DNA of 64,000 bases, taken from NCBI RefSeq assembly GCF_900107835.1, contig NZ_FNRG01000006.1:1-64000 (forward strand). The letters are read 5' to 3'. The notes beneath the pieces were generated by a model. It saw only the letters and a program-made list of their open reading frames with translations, ran no database searches and was not told the DNA's origin. The position numbers and the translations under genes were made by a program. This document shows, one piece after another, positions 45,198 to 54,739 of the stretch. This DNA comes from Oribacterium sp. KHPX15 (GTDB taxonomy: Bacteria > Bacillota > Clostridia > Lachnospirales > Lachnospiraceae). Each line of letters starts with the position of its first letter. Position 1 is the stretch's first letter.

Positions 45198-48100
45198 TTA
45201 CTTTATTTTTGCGAGAACATCCTGGAATAATGCGTAGTTATGCTTCACTCCATCATCCAGGTCAATACTTATCATCTGATCTGCAAGGTGGTGTATCTTC
45301 TCCTCATAAACATGAAGCTCTTCATCTTGATCTCTTAAAGTGTTTAATTTCTTATTGAGTTTCACTTTTTCTGAGCTTGATACACTATCGATCCTCTTTT
45401 CAATTTCTTCGATTGCTGTCCTGTATCGTGCCTGTTGCTCATGCACATAATCAGTTCTAATACGTGCAATAGTATCAGGTTTATAGCGATGCATATATAC
45501 AAGACATTTGAAGCCGTTCTTTTTCCCAGAATCAAATAACCAATATATTGGTCTCTTTTGATACGTCTTCACGTGATCAGTAAAGAAATCGTTTATGAAG
45601 TAGTTACGAATAACTTCACGAGATGTACCACTTCCCCCAAGTGCTTCTGATATGAACTTAAGATTATCTTCAAGTGCATCCCTGCCGTAAACCACCTCAA
45701 CAAATTTTACGAAGCGACCAACAATATCATCTTCAAAATATTCATCATCACAAATTGGGATGATGGCATCTTTATCAGGAATATATGAATTATATTTTGA
45801 TATATCCCAATCTCCACCTGCATATACCAGCCCAAACATATCAAGAGAATATCTTCCAAACATGCAACCAACCGCATAGGAAATCAATCCCTTGATATCC
45901 CGTTGTAAATTAGCCTTAGTCGCAGTTATATTTTTTTCTTCAACTTCAAAAGAAACGTCATCACATAAACCGTAGGTATCTATAAATAACCGGTTTAATT
46001 CTTCTTCTGTGTTCTTTAGTTCATAAAAGCGTTCATCGCATTCTTCACTCCAGGTTTTATATATTTCTGATAGCTTCAATGATTTTTCTTTAATCTGTAC
46101 ATTATTACCTTCTTTACTCCTATCGATTACCAATGGATGTGCTTTGAAACTCCATGAACGTTCAAAACTATCCCAATCTATTTGCGCTATTTTTACACAT
46201 GCCTCAGCCTTTCGTTCTACCATTTCAATGTTCTCAAAACATAAAGGAATACCAGCAATATCGCCTGGCTGAAAATTAATTGTAGGGTTAGTCAAACTTA
46301 AAGCATACTGTCCTACTTTAGAGTTTAATAAAGCCAAAATGTAGAACCTATACCTGTCTATGTATAAACTAGAGCCCCCAGAATCAAATAATGCCCCTCC
46401 ATAGTTATATCTGCATGCAAATGAACCAGATGTAACAGCCGACCATGATATAAGCGGTTTAAAATACAATTGTTCGCTTCTTACACTGGCTGCCTTCAGA
46501 CCATTGGGCTTTATATTGTTTTTGATCTCGTATCCATCATTTTCCCAGTTTATCACATAATCATTATTCCCATACCATCTGCGGAAATCGCCGCCCTTAA
46601 GATATGGAAACCATTTCTTACCACCCTCCAATGCTGAATCCGCACTATCTGCGGATATATCCATCTTACTAGCGGACACCTCATGCCAAAGTCTTAAGAA
46701 ACGGTCATTGTCACCAGTAGTCATTCCCGTCTTAGGAGACGCTAATGAATTAATAGTGTATCCTCTTTTACATATAGCCAAATATGCATCATTAGCCCAA
46801 TATGATATTGGACACCCCATGATATCCAAAAATACATCGCTGCTAATCTGATTAAATCTATTTCCAGTTGCCGGAAACTCTTCTGGTTCTTCATTTACAA
46901 TATCTTGTAACTTTATATGATTATATGTACCCTTATATCCTGTTATGTGCGACTTTCTGAAACATGTGACCGCAGTTCCAAACGCTATGCCCATAACCAT
47001 GTTATCCATGTGCATTAAGTTTGTTATATCAAAGGAAGACAAAATAGACTTCCTCATTTTTTCATAACTTGCAATAAACATCCAGCTCTGCATTGTGACC
47101 ATACAATTTATTCCATTGTTACAAATTAACTGGTTGCCCTTTTCTATAAAGCAAGAAAACAAATCAGACTTTGTGTCTGGATAATATTTTTTTACATATT
47201 CACTTAATGTAGCCGGCATACCTTTGGCGCCCATGTAAGGTGGATTTGTAACAACCACATGATACTTCTGAGATAAAGCCTTTGCTTGATTTGCAAGCGT
47301 AGATATCTTTTCGCCTGCATACATGTGCCATCCCATCATGCGAACATCACTCATAGTCTGCTCTGCTGTCAAATTCCATGCGTTTATAAAATCATCATAA
47401 TCTCTTTGTTCCACATTGAGGATTGAGCCGAATTCCTTTGCATCCTTGAACACATCAAACATGTATGTAAGTGTCTCTTGTTGATTCTTATTAAGCAAAA
47501 AATCGCCATAATCACCGTCATATTTCAAACCATTGCTTTCTTCAATAGCATAAACATGAGGCTGAATACCACGGGTAAAGAATCGCCTGTCATACTGCCT
47601 CGCCTTCATCATTACAGCAAAATATGCAAGCTGAGCAGCACGCTCATCTATATCCAATCCCCAAAGGTTGTTTTTCACAATACTTGCAGCTGCATCTCTT
47701 GCAGTATAACCATAGTCTTCGTAAATTTTTATAAGTGTGTCAAACAAAACACATAAAATATGTCCAGAACCCATAGACGGATCAATACACTTAATCTCCT
47801 CTGGCTTTAATCCTGCATGCTCTTTGCGTATCTCCTCTAACTGTTTCTGAACGTTAGGTTCCTGCTCTGCTTCATCGAGATAATACTTCCACTCAGACTT
47901 TAAGGATTCATTCGGATGCCCTTCAAGCCATAATCTACCAAGGCTGTTTTCTACCATGTAATGAACAATCCAATCCGGCGTAAATAACTGCGTAGCTGCC
48001 GGAATGGTCTCCTTGGTTATCTTTACATTCTTTTTAAGGTCAGCAAAAACCTTATCTTTAGGCTCCGTATTGTAATACTGATACAGCCATCCTATTATCT

Positions 48101-48710
48101 GTACCTGATCCTGCCAATCCGCTTCGGGAATACCATCTTTCTGATTAACCATCTGCTCAATAACACTTCCCTCTCGCAGAAGATAATCTGGCAGAAGCAG
48201 TTCGGTATAATCCGCAATTTTCTGAAACATCTTAGGGAATATTCCAGATAGTGCATTGCACTGAGTTATAAGGAGATACTTAAAAAGTTCATCATCCCTG
48301 TTATCGCTCTTCAGCTCATACACCTTTTCCATGTCTAAGCCTTCAAGTTCCAAATGAAGTGCTTCTGACATGATTTGGGGGTTAAATTCTCCTGCTTCAT
48401 CAGTAAATACACGTACATGGCTCGGCAAGTATCCATTTACCTCCATGAATCTGAGCGCAATGAATCTGTTAAACCAGGTATATGCAACTTCCTCCATCAT
48501 CTGTGCATAGCCATTTTCATTTATTTTGCGGATAAGAGCCTGACGCTGTTTCTTCTCATCATCACTCAAAAGGATTCCATTGATGCTATCTAACTTTGGA
48601 TCAAGTTTCGCTCCTTCCTCTATTCCATATTGCCAAGCTTTCTGAGAGACCTTTTCTATAAGCTCTCTTCTTGCCCATACCGCATATTTTTTTATCGCAT
48701 TCTTATCCAT
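45198..48710 (-). CDS. pglX: BREX-1 adenine-specific DNA methyltransferase PglX
   Basis: An 1170-residue N6-adenine methyltransferase that marks self DNA in BREX; without it host DNA would not carry the BREX mark. Motif I is DPSMGSGHILCVLF near 310 and the catalytic NPPYMG near 489. The C-terminal recognition-like region and helical tail (about 1100-1170) are present. No homopolymer suggesting phase variation was noticed. The RBS is AAAGGAGA. It sits between brxC and pglZ. Confidence 0.94.
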   Translation of the reverse strand: MDKNAIKKYAVWARRELIEKVSQKAWQYGIEEGAKLDPKLDSINGILLSDDEKKQRQALIRKINENGYAQMMEEVAYTWFNRFIALRFMEVNGYLPSHVRVFTDEAGEFNPQIMSEALHLELEGLDMEKVYELKSDNRDDELFKYLLITQCNALSGIFPKMFQKIADYTELLLPDYLLREGSVIEQMVNQKDGIPEADWQDQVQIIGWLYQYYNTEPKDKVFADLKKNVKITKETIPAATQLFTPDWIVHYMVENSLGRLWLEGHPNESLKSEWKYYLDEAEQEPNVQKQLEEIRKEHAGLKPEEIKCIDPSMGSGHILCVLFDTLIKIYEDYGYTARDAAASIVKNNLWGLDIDERAAQLAYFAVMMKARQYDRRFFTRGIQPHVYAIEESNGLKYDGDYGDFLLNKNQQETLTYMFDVFKDAKEFGSILNVEQRDYDDFINAWNLTAEQTMSDVRMMGWHMYAGEKISTLANQAKALSQKYHVVVTNPPYMGAKGMPATLSEYVKKYYPDTKSDLFSCFIEKGNQLICNNGINCMVTMQSWMFIASYEKMRKSILSSFDITNLMHMDNMVMGIAFGTAVTCFRKSHITGYKGTYNHIKLQDIVNEEPEEFPATGNRFNQISSDVFLDIMGCPISYWANDAYLAICKRGYTINSLASPKTGMTTGDNDRFLRLWHEVSASKMDISADSADSALEGGKKWFPYLKGGDFRRWYGNNDYVINWENDGYEIKNNIKPNGLKAASVRSEQLYFKPLISWSAVTSGSFACRYNYGGALFDSGGSSLYIDRYRFYILALLNSKVGQYALSLTNPTINFQPGDIAGIPLCFENIEMVERKAEACVKIAQIDWDSFERSWSFKAHPLVIDRSKEGNNVQIKEKSLKLSEIYKTWSEECDERFYELKNTEEELNRLFIDTYGLCDDVSFEVEEKNITATKANLQRDIKGLISYAVGCMFGRYSLDMFGLVYAGGDWDISKYNSYIPDKDAIIPICDDEYFEDDIVGRFVKFVEVVYGRDALEDNLKFISEALGGSGTSREVIRNYFINDFFTDHVKTYQKRPIYWLFDSGKKNGFKCLVYMHRYKPDTIARIRTDYVHEQQARYRTAIEEIEKRIDSVSSSEKVKLNKKLNTLRDQDEELHVYEEKIHHLADQMISIDLDDGVKHNYALFQDVLAKIK

Positions 48711-48723
48711 CTGCGCATCTCCT

Positions 48724-51700
48724 TTAGTTGGTTATCTGGATACCATCGCTCCCCTGTAAATACTGTTTCATCTGCTTACGGATATTCTCAACATAGGCAT
48801 CAATCTCATCATCTGTTTTCAGAACTTTTGCCGGGAACATCTGCTGTCTTGCCACCTTTTTTATAATTACCTTCTTAGGCGATTCAGCTTCATCACTACC
48901 CTTTACAGGCGGCTTCTCTTCTACCTGCGGTGCCATAGCAGCTTCAATAGCCATGGTTGCCTGATCCTTATATGACCACATCGGCACTGATACACCATCA
49001 AGAAGTGCAAGGCTCTTCTCCGCTGCTATCTGCTCTTTCTTCTGAGTGTAGAAGCTGTCTGCCTTATCAGAGATAGCCTTGGTCTTTTCATTTACCATGG
49101 CATTCTTGTGAATCTCTTCAAGGCATGAACGTACTACCTCATACAGTGTCTCTCTCTTTTCTTCGAGCATTGCATTGTGAGACTTCTCAACCGTACTCTG
49201 GAGTTCATTCAGCTCAGGAATCCTTGAATAGTCATAGGTCTTTCCGTCAAATATATTTGTGATAAGACGCATCTGGTTAAGAGCATGTTTAGCTTCTTCA
49301 TCACTGTCGATATAATCAAGATCGTTCTTAATGCTCTCAACAAAATTTGCTGCACTGTCAAACAAAGCGACCTGTGTTTTGAAGAAACTTTCTATATTCT
49401 TCAGTTTGTCCTGCATCGTATACAGGGCATCCTCACTGTTTACGACCTTATCTATAAGGGCAATATTGTCGCTCTTCTGTGAAAGCACGTCTTTTACAAG
49501 CCTTACTGCATCCCAGACAAGCTTCTGATCAGGATACTTGCGTCCTTCATATTTCTTGTTGAGGGAATCATAATGTTCTTCCAGATCCGTAAACTTCTCT
49601 ATGATAAATGCAATGAGTCCGTCTTCATCAGCCGGGACATCCATCACATCGAGGAAATCTCTGAGGAACTCCCTTGCTTCCTTCATTTTTGTAGGGCTTA
49701 CCACATGACGTTTTGTAATTTCAGTCTTACCGACTTCGCTCTTTTTGCGGAGCATATCCGGAAGTTTCGGATCATTTGGCTGTATGGTCATGCCACCGTA
49801 TTTGATGGTAACTTTCTGCTCATATATAAGCAGGGCTACAACCGCAGCTATATCGATCTCTCTCCATCCGCTCGGAATAGCTTGATATCTGCTCTGAATG
49901 TCGGACATCTTGGTTGTGATGTGTTTCATATCCTGCATTTCAAGATATTCCTCTATCTTCTGAGCAGCTCCACTGTTTGGATGAGTACCGGGAGTATAGC
50001 TTTGCATCTGTGTAAGTATCGTAACTATATCCGAATCATCATTTGCATTCTCGCCAATCAGATCCAAGTCATAATATACATGGGTCACAAGATACTCCAA
50101 AGCCTGATCCAGCTTACTCTTGGCATCCCCACCCTTGATATCAATATGTTCACTATCCACATAAAATTCAGCAGACTCGATAGCCCTCTTAATGTAGTCA
50201 AGGGCATCGTTTTCGTACTTGGTTGCCTCGTCCTGCTGTGTGCGGATGATATCCTGCACAGACTTCGGGAGCTGTGATATATTCCTTGTCTTTACATACT
50301 TTCTGATCTTTAATGCATTCTCAATGCACTCATAATACTTACCATCACCAAGGACTACGATAGCCTGTCCCTTGGAGTTGGTCTGCAGACGGAGATCCTG
50401 CTTCTCATAATCATCTGTTGCAATAGAATATATCTGGAGCTTCATGCCTCCCGTCACAGAGCCGATAGCGGTTCCGTCTACATACTGATCATATGGGAAA
50501 TCATATATCTGATAGCGGTATTTTTTCTTGTCATAAATCTCACCAAATACCAAATGACCTATTCTCTCTATGATCTGCGCTGTATCTACGGATGTATCCT
50601 TGATATCCCTTGCGATATCCTGCTCTTCGTCAGTAAGGAAATTATAGGTATTACCATTCCTTCCGATATAGTTCTGACTAAGCAGACGGTCTAAAGATTC
50701 ACGCACCTGCTCTCTCATTTTTATTTTATCGAGGTTGATGTTATCAGTCATAAGAATGACGATTGCATCAAGCGTTGACTTAATATCAGAATCCACATAG
50801 CGGATAAGATATAGGAGCTTAAGTACAGCCACATCCTGCTGCTTGATGCCTCTGTCCTCGTCTGCCGCTGTCTGGCATCTTTCTATAACACGTCGAATAG
50901 CACCATCCAAAAATCCATGAACGGTGTCATAGAACAGATAAAATGGTGCGATTGCATTTTCATCTTTTTCTTTCAGCTTCTGAGCAGCCTCCTGGAAACC
51001 TGAGAGCATAGATCTCTCTCCACCAGACTGATGCTTACCTGCATTACCGTGTTTTCTGATCTCGTTAAACACTTTCTGTAACAGCAGGAACTGATACGGT
51101 ACAAATGGAAAATCTCTTGAGAACTCCTGCGGAGACTCATACCCTCTGATATCCTGAAGTGCATCGTCTCTGTTGAATTTTAAGAGATTACTGAGAACAG
51201 ATGCTTTCTCCTCATAGACCTTCTGAAGCTCCTTGTCTGCCTCTGGAGTCTTGGAAAGGATTCTCTTCTGAATAACCTCATCTGCAGATGTTGAAGACAG
51301 TGAGAGTGTTGTCTTAAATCTTGCTCTGATTCGAGAGAACTCATCCTGTCTGGTCTTGATAATCTCGTCCAGTGCTTCCTGTCCGGTACACATTACCCAG
51401 ACTTTACCCTCGCACTTATTACCTATATCCTCTACAAGTGACTGGAGGTTAAGCAGATGATCTCTGTTATCACCTACATACTGGCCAACCTCGTCTATCA
51501 TAAACAGGAGCCTGTAATTATCGGGCTTTGAATTAACATAGTCACGGATCTCCGATACAAGCTGTGCAATACTTGTTTCAACTGTTTCTGTACCATTGAA
51601 CCAGTTACGGGCTGCCTCTTCACTCATGCCCAGTACACGCTTAAGTGTTTCAACCACATCATCCTCGAAGAAAGCAAAGGACTCTCGGGTATTGAGCCAT

Positions 51701-52272
51701 GTATCCCCATTGATTTCTTCAAATGTCTTACGGAATTCTTCTGTCTTGCCCTGCTTTGCGATGAACTGTTCAAGCTTTGCCACCTTTAGGTCTTCGCCAT
51801 AAAAACCAAGATGGTTATAAAACATCTTTGCAAATACACGAAGGACTGCTGTAGCATCCTTGTTAATAGAACCTTCGATATCAATATTGAAAAGAATGGT
51901 ATCCGTCTCACCCTTTGTGGCCTTATCAATCAGCATAAATGTAGCCGGATCATCCTCAAATTTGCTACGGAATCTCTCAACCGTCTTTATTCCCTGTACT
52001 TCCTTATTTTCAAGAATATATGACAGAATCTTCAAGAAATGAGATTTACCACTTCCAAAGAAGCCGGATATCCATACACCTATATCATTCGTCTTTGAAT
52101 CAAAAGCATCACTGTATTTGTTGAACAGAGTGATAAAATGCTTTTTTAATTCCTTTGTTACAACGTATTCATCTAATTCCTGAATAAGAACTCGCTCTGT
52201 TTCTTGTTCTACTTGTACTACGCCATTTATCGTTCTATTGATGTCATCTTTAAACATCTGTTCAATTCTCAT
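48724..52272 (-). CDS. brxC: BREX P-loop ATPase BrxC
   Basis: An 1182-residue ATPase, family BrxC/PglY. The first residues (RIEQMFKDDINRTINGVVQV) match the typical BrxC start. Walker A GFFGSGKSHFL is near residue 70. A second ATPase signature (YRLLFMIDEVGQYVGDN) is near 260. The remainder is helical, with coiled coils near 1000-1100. The start overlaps the stop of brxB (TAATG). It is a core BREX-1 component and one of the largest proteins of the window. Confidence 0.94.
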   Translation of the reverse strand: MRIEQMFKDDINRTINGVVQVEQETERVLIQELDEYVVTKELKKHFITLFNKYSDAFDSKTNDIGVWISGFFGSGKSHFLKILSYILENKEVQGIKTVERFRSKFEDDPATFMLIDKATKGETDTILFNIDIEGSINKDATAVLRVFAKMFYNHLGFYGEDLKVAKLEQFIAKQGKTEEFRKTFEEINGDTWLNTRESFAFFEDDVVETLKRVLGMSEEAARNWFNGTETVETSIAQLVSEIRDYVNSKPDNYRLLFMIDEVGQYVGDNRDHLLNLQSLVEDIGNKCEGKVWVMCTGQEALDEIIKTRQDEFSRIRARFKTTLSLSSTSADEVIQKRILSKTPEADKELQKVYEEKASVLSNLLKFNRDDALQDIRGYESPQEFSRDFPFVPYQFLLLQKVFNEIRKHGNAGKHQSGGERSMLSGFQEAAQKLKEKDENAIAPFYLFYDTVHGFLDGAIRRVIERCQTAADEDRGIKQQDVAVLKLLYLIRYVDSDIKSTLDAIVILMTDNINLDKIKMREQVRESLDRLLSQNYIGRNGNTYNFLTDEEQDIARDIKDTSVDTAQIIERIGHLVFGEIYDKKKYRYQIYDFPYDQYVDGTAIGSVTGGMKLQIYSIATDDYEKQDLRLQTNSKGQAIVVLGDGKYYECIENALKIRKYVKTRNISQLPKSVQDIIRTQQDEATKYENDALDYIKRAIESAEFYVDSEHIDIKGGDAKSKLDQALEYLVTHVYYDLDLIGENANDDSDIVTILTQMQSYTPGTHPNSGAAQKIEEYLEMQDMKHITTKMSDIQSRYQAIPSGWREIDIAAVVALLIYEQKVTIKYGGMTIQPNDPKLPDMLRKKSEVGKTEITKRHVVSPTKMKEAREFLRDFLDVMDVPADEDGLIAFIIEKFTDLEEHYDSLNKKYEGRKYPDQKLVWDAVRLVKDVLSQKSDNIALIDKVVNSEDALYTMQDKLKNIESFFKTQVALFDSAANFVESIKNDLDYIDSDEEAKHALNQMRLITNIFDGKTYDYSRIPELNELQSTVEKSHNAMLEEKRETLYEVVRSCLEEIHKNAMVNEKTKAISDKADSFYTQKKEQIAAEKSLALLDGVSVPMWSYKDQATMAIEAAMAPQVEEKPPVKGSDEAESPKKVIIKKVARQQMFPAKVLKTDDEIDAYVENIRKQMKQYLQGSDGIQITN

Positions 52273-52853
52273 TACAGTTTTTCCTCCATTCCTATTATGT
52301 TAAATGCCCTATAATATCCCTTCTTGGGTAGCCTATTAAACAACTTGACATCGCGTCCGTCGAAAGTCCCCGGATACAACACAACTATTGGAATCTTCCC
52401 TGAATCCTGTGGTTGTATTGCATTAAGGACATCGTGAGATCTTATAAAAGGGTAAGCCTCCCCTACTCCGGTTATTAACAACACATCTCCTTCTGAAAAA
52501 CCATCCTTGCAGATTTCTTGAACGAAGTTCTTTGCCGAAGCCGTTCTTCCCTCGAGATTTTTTAATAATATTTCAGATCCCTTGCTCTTTTCCAAACCTG
52601 GAATCTTGTCTATCAGTCTCTTATCTGTACACAGCTTAAGGAAGATCTTATATAAGTTTTTCACTTTAACATTGCAATTTACATCCTGATCTACAGCAAG
52701 CTGTTCTATAAAGTATCTTACTGCCATTTCATCTGCGGGATCGTAACAGAAAATATGTATGTTTACCTCATTGCTGAGACCATTTCCTTTGAGAAAATCC
52801 TCATCCTGTAATCTGGCTTTTAGTTTATCAAGCCTTTCCAAAATGTCGCTCAT
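52272..52853 (-). CDS. brxB: BREX protein BrxB (DUF1788)
   Basis: A 193-residue protein of the BrxB/DUF1788 family. It starts SDILERLDKLKARLQDEDFL and has IHIFCYDPADEMAVRYFIE, VLLITGVGEAYPFIRSHDVL and IPIVVLYPGTFDGRDVKLF, all hallmark stretches. Length is normal. Its biochemical function is not known. It overlaps brxC by the stop-start junction and follows brxA by 12 nt. Confidence 0.93.
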   Translation of the reverse strand: MSDILERLDKLKARLQDEDFLKGNGLSNEVNIHIFCYDPADEMAVRYFIEQLAVDQDVNCNVKVKNLYKIFLKLCTDKRLIDKIPGLEKSKGSEILLKNLEGRTASAKNFVQEICKDGFSEGDVLLITGVGEAYPFIRSHDVLNAIQPQDSGKIPIVVLYPGTFDGRDVKLFNRLPKKGYYRAFNIIGMEEKL

Positions 52854-52865
52854 AAATGTCTCTCC

Positions 52866-53489
52866 TTAATAAAAACAATTAAATGCGGGCAATGCTACTT
52901 CATCGCCGTTTGCTCTGATAGCATTTTCAACCTCTGAACATATCATCACCGGATTAAGCTTTGTTGCCCTCGGGCCATCGATATATTCATTCTCTATAAG
53001 AACTTTATTGAGTACCTGTTTTATCTTATTCACGGTAGACTCGCTCCATGTTGCCACCTCATCGTCCTGTTCTTGTATCCTAAAAAAAAATACGTTTAAG
53101 TCGATGCGGCCATAAGAGAAATCTTGCTCTCTGTACTTTGCCCCGATTACAGTTATCATATAATCCCAGACTAGTCGATATTGCTTCATCATTGCGTACA
53201 GACATATCTGTTTTCCTATTTCTAATGGACTATGCGCTATAACTCCCACCAAGCTAATATCATTTAAGTTATGTAACCGCCTAAGACACACCTTGGATAT
53301 ATTTTTAATCATTCTTTCTGTAGGAAACTGAAATAGATTATCTTCTACCACTCTATTTATTATGTCTTCATCAGACAAACCTTCATCAGTCATTAGTTTT
53401 GCAACAATTTTAGACTCATGAAATAAGAACTGTTCTCTAGTCAAGCTTCCATTCCCGTAGTAAGGAGAATTATTCTTATTATTAACCAT
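52866..53489 (-). CDS. brxA: BREX protein BrxA (DUF1819)
   Basis: A 207-residue protein of the BrxA/DUF1819 family. The family is small, helical and DNA-binding in the studied case, and resembles NusB in fold. FLFHESKIVAKLMTDEGLSD near the N-terminus and SESTVNKIKQVLNKVLIENE toward the C-terminus are typical. It overlaps the HTH gene by 8 nt. Confidence 0.92.
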   Translation of the reverse strand: MVNNKNNSPYYGNGSLTREQFLFHESKIVAKLMTDEGLSDEDIINRVVEDNLFQFPTERMIKNISKVCLRRLHNLNDISLVGVIAHSPLEIGKQICLYAMMKQYRLVWDYMITVIGAKYREQDFSYGRIDLNVFFFRIQEQDDEVATWSESTVNKIKQVLNKVLIENEYIDGPRATKLNPVMICSEVENAIRANGDEVALPAFNCFY

Positions 53490-53712
53490 TCTCCTTTTCC
53501 TCTACTTTGTCAGTTTTAACAAAATGAACAAGATCACCGAAGTCACAATCTAGTTTCTTACATATTTTCTCAAGTACTAACATAGACACAGGTTCACCTT
53601 TACTCATTTTAGCAATTGTACCGCTGCTAAGATTTACCTCATTCATCAGATCAGTCTTATTCATATTTTTATCAATTAACAATTTCCATAGTCCGTTATA
53701 AGATATAGCCAT
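53482..53712 (-). CDS. XRE-family HTH regulator of the BREX operon
   Basis: A 76-residue Cro/CI-type protein: YNGLWKLLIDKNMNKTDLMN, then the recognition region SSGTIAKMSKGEPVSMLVLE and a KLDCDFGDLVHF end. It is the first gene of the BREX operon, directly behind its promoter, and probably binds there. An inverted repeat just upstream of the -35 is a possible site. Confidence 0.88.
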   Translation of the reverse strand: MAISYNGLWKLLIDKNMNKTDLMNEVNLSSGTIAKMSKGEPVSMLVLEKICKKLDCDFGDLVHFVKTDKVEEKENG

Positions 53713-53751
53713 CTTTTAAACCTCTCTTGTCAGTTTACGCAACATATGAAA

Positions 53752-53780
53752 ATTATACTATATTTATGAAGGTGAGCCAA
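53752..53780 (-). promoter_or_regulatory. Promoter of the BREX operon
   Basis: On the minus strand a TTGGCT -35 (53775-53780), 17 nt, and a TATAAT -10 (53752-53757) lie 40 nt before the HTH gene. No other promoter is visible between the HTH gene and brxL. Confidence 0.6.
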
Positions 53781-53794
53781 ATAGATCGTTCAGA

Positions 53795-53818
53795 AAATCT
53801 TTAAGTTTGTAAAGATTT
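53795..53818. promoter_or_regulatory. Candidate operator upstream of the BREX promoter
   Basis: AAATCTTT (53795-53802), 8 nt, AAAGATTT (53811-53818), a perfect 8-bp inverted repeat ending 15 nt upstream of the -35. The HTH protein of the operon or the WYL regulator could bind it. It differs in sequence from the GATGTGC palindrome. Confidence 0.4.
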
Positions 53819-53863
53819 GATTCATATTGATGTTGATGAGTTCAAAACAATTCTCTAATCCTG

Positions 53864-53949
53864 GCAAGCAGTGACATCCTGTACAGAATGTCTCCGTTGC
53901 TTGTTGAGGGGAAGCCCCCAATCCCCCTGATCTGCTCGTTGACGAGCAG
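53864..53949. other. Candidate origin of transfer (nested inverted repeats)
   Basis: Nested repeats: GCAAGCA (53864-53870) pairs with TGCTTGT (53898-53904), GACAT with ATGTC (53873-53877/53888-53892), around a perfect palindrome CTGTACAG (53879-53886). This is followed by GGGGAAGCCCC (about 53908-53918) and a perfect 8-bp hairpin CTGCTCGT-TG-ACGAGCAG (53932-53949). No gene explains the region. It lies near the relaxase of a conjugative module, so it may be an oriT; the nick site is not identified. Confidence 0.4.
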
Positions 53950-54032
53950 GGCTAATCATAATGTTTTCTTTGGATGTCTCTACATCAGTTCGTGAAGTTT
54001 TTCAAAACCATTAGCAACTTGTTCTCGGGTTT

Positions 54033-54230
54033 TCACTCATGCCATACTGAACCATTCAATAACTTTTGGTTTTTAACCACCAGATTGTCTCCAACTTTAT
54101 CAAATTCTTCACGGATGACTTGCACCGTATGATTTCCATTTGCTATAGATTCAGATACTCTGATCCTGAAGGGAAACATTCCCTTTGCTTCCTCGTTAAA
54201 AATTTCAGATTCAAATAATACTCGTTCCAT
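54033..54230 (-). CDS. Small 65-residue protein, unknown function
   Basis: Starts ERVLFESEIFNEEAKGMFPF, then beta-like segments to a LNGSVWHE end. The ATG at 54230 has GAGG a few bases upstream. Together with the 81-residue gene it forms the short accessory pair between the BREX operon and the relaxase. No family recognised. Confidence 0.45.
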   Translation of the reverse strand: MERVLFESEIFNEEAKGMFPFRIRVSESIANGNHTVQVIREEFDKVGDNLVVKNQKLLNGSVWHE

Positions 54231-54266
54231 GCCACACCTCACATTTAAGATCTATTGACATTTAGT

Positions 54267-54512
54267 TCATGATTGATTCATACCTTTTATACAGAAGATT
54301 CCGTCCCGTATAAAATCTTTTGCATCTGTATCAAACCCCTGCTTGTAAAGATAATTCTCCTGGTCAAGAACTTCTCTCCATTTTTCACGGAAAGTATTCA
54401 AATCCATACCACAGCTTTCTGCAATCTCATAATCATCGTAGCCGGCAGCATATTTGATTCTCACATCTATGTTCTTAACCATAATTGTTTTCTTCTTAAG
54501 AGTCCTAAACAT
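54267..54512 (-). CDS. Small HTH-like protein, unknown function
   Basis: An 81-residue protein with a short helix-turn-helix-like unit (AAGYDDYEIAESCGMDLNTF, then REKWREVL). GGGAGG lies before the ATG at 54512. The gene follows the relaxase terminator and probably has its own promoter. It could regulate the transfer genes, an inference. Confidence 0.45.
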   Translation of the reverse strand: MFRTLKKKTIMVKNIDVRIKYAAGYDDYEIAESCGMDLNTFREKWREVLDQENYLYKQGFDTDAKDFIRDGIFCIKGMNQS

Positions 54513-54567
54513 TAAATCCTCCCAATAATCATTTGATTAAAGATATATATATTGTTATAGAAATATA

Positions 54568-54642
54568 ATGCATCCGCCATTGTATTGGTCACGGATGCAG
54601 CTATGTTTTAAAAAGAAATCATTTTGAGGGGTGATTCTTTTT
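54568..54642. repeat. Two inverted repeats before the 81-residue gene
   Basis: TGCATCCG (54569-54576) pairs with CGGATGCA (54592-54599), a perfect 8-bp stem. A second imperfect stem (AAAAAGAAATCA with TGATTCTTTTT, 54610-54640) follows on the right. They lie in the gap between the relaxase terminator and the 54512 start. The first sits in the promoter region and may be an operator. Confidence 0.4.
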
Positions 54643-54689
54643 AAGTTATACATAACGTAACATATTGACCAAGCAAAAAATTGCACATT

Positions 54690-54736
54690 AAAAAAAGAGG
54701 GCAGATAGCCATATTTAATAGCTATCTGCCCTCTTG
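54690..54736 (-). terminator. Rho-independent terminator after the relaxase gene
   Basis: A near-perfect 15-bp stem on the minus strand (AGAGGGCAGATAGC with GCTATCTGCCCTCT, loop about 9-11 nt) followed by six to seven Ts. It directly follows the relaxase stop codon and separates the transfer operon from the small genes and BREX. Confidence 0.92.
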
Positions 54737-54739
54737 AAA

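Noticed and set aside
49573-50277. 234-codon plus-strand ORF
   Set aside because: Antisense to brxC, which is a recognised intact gene.
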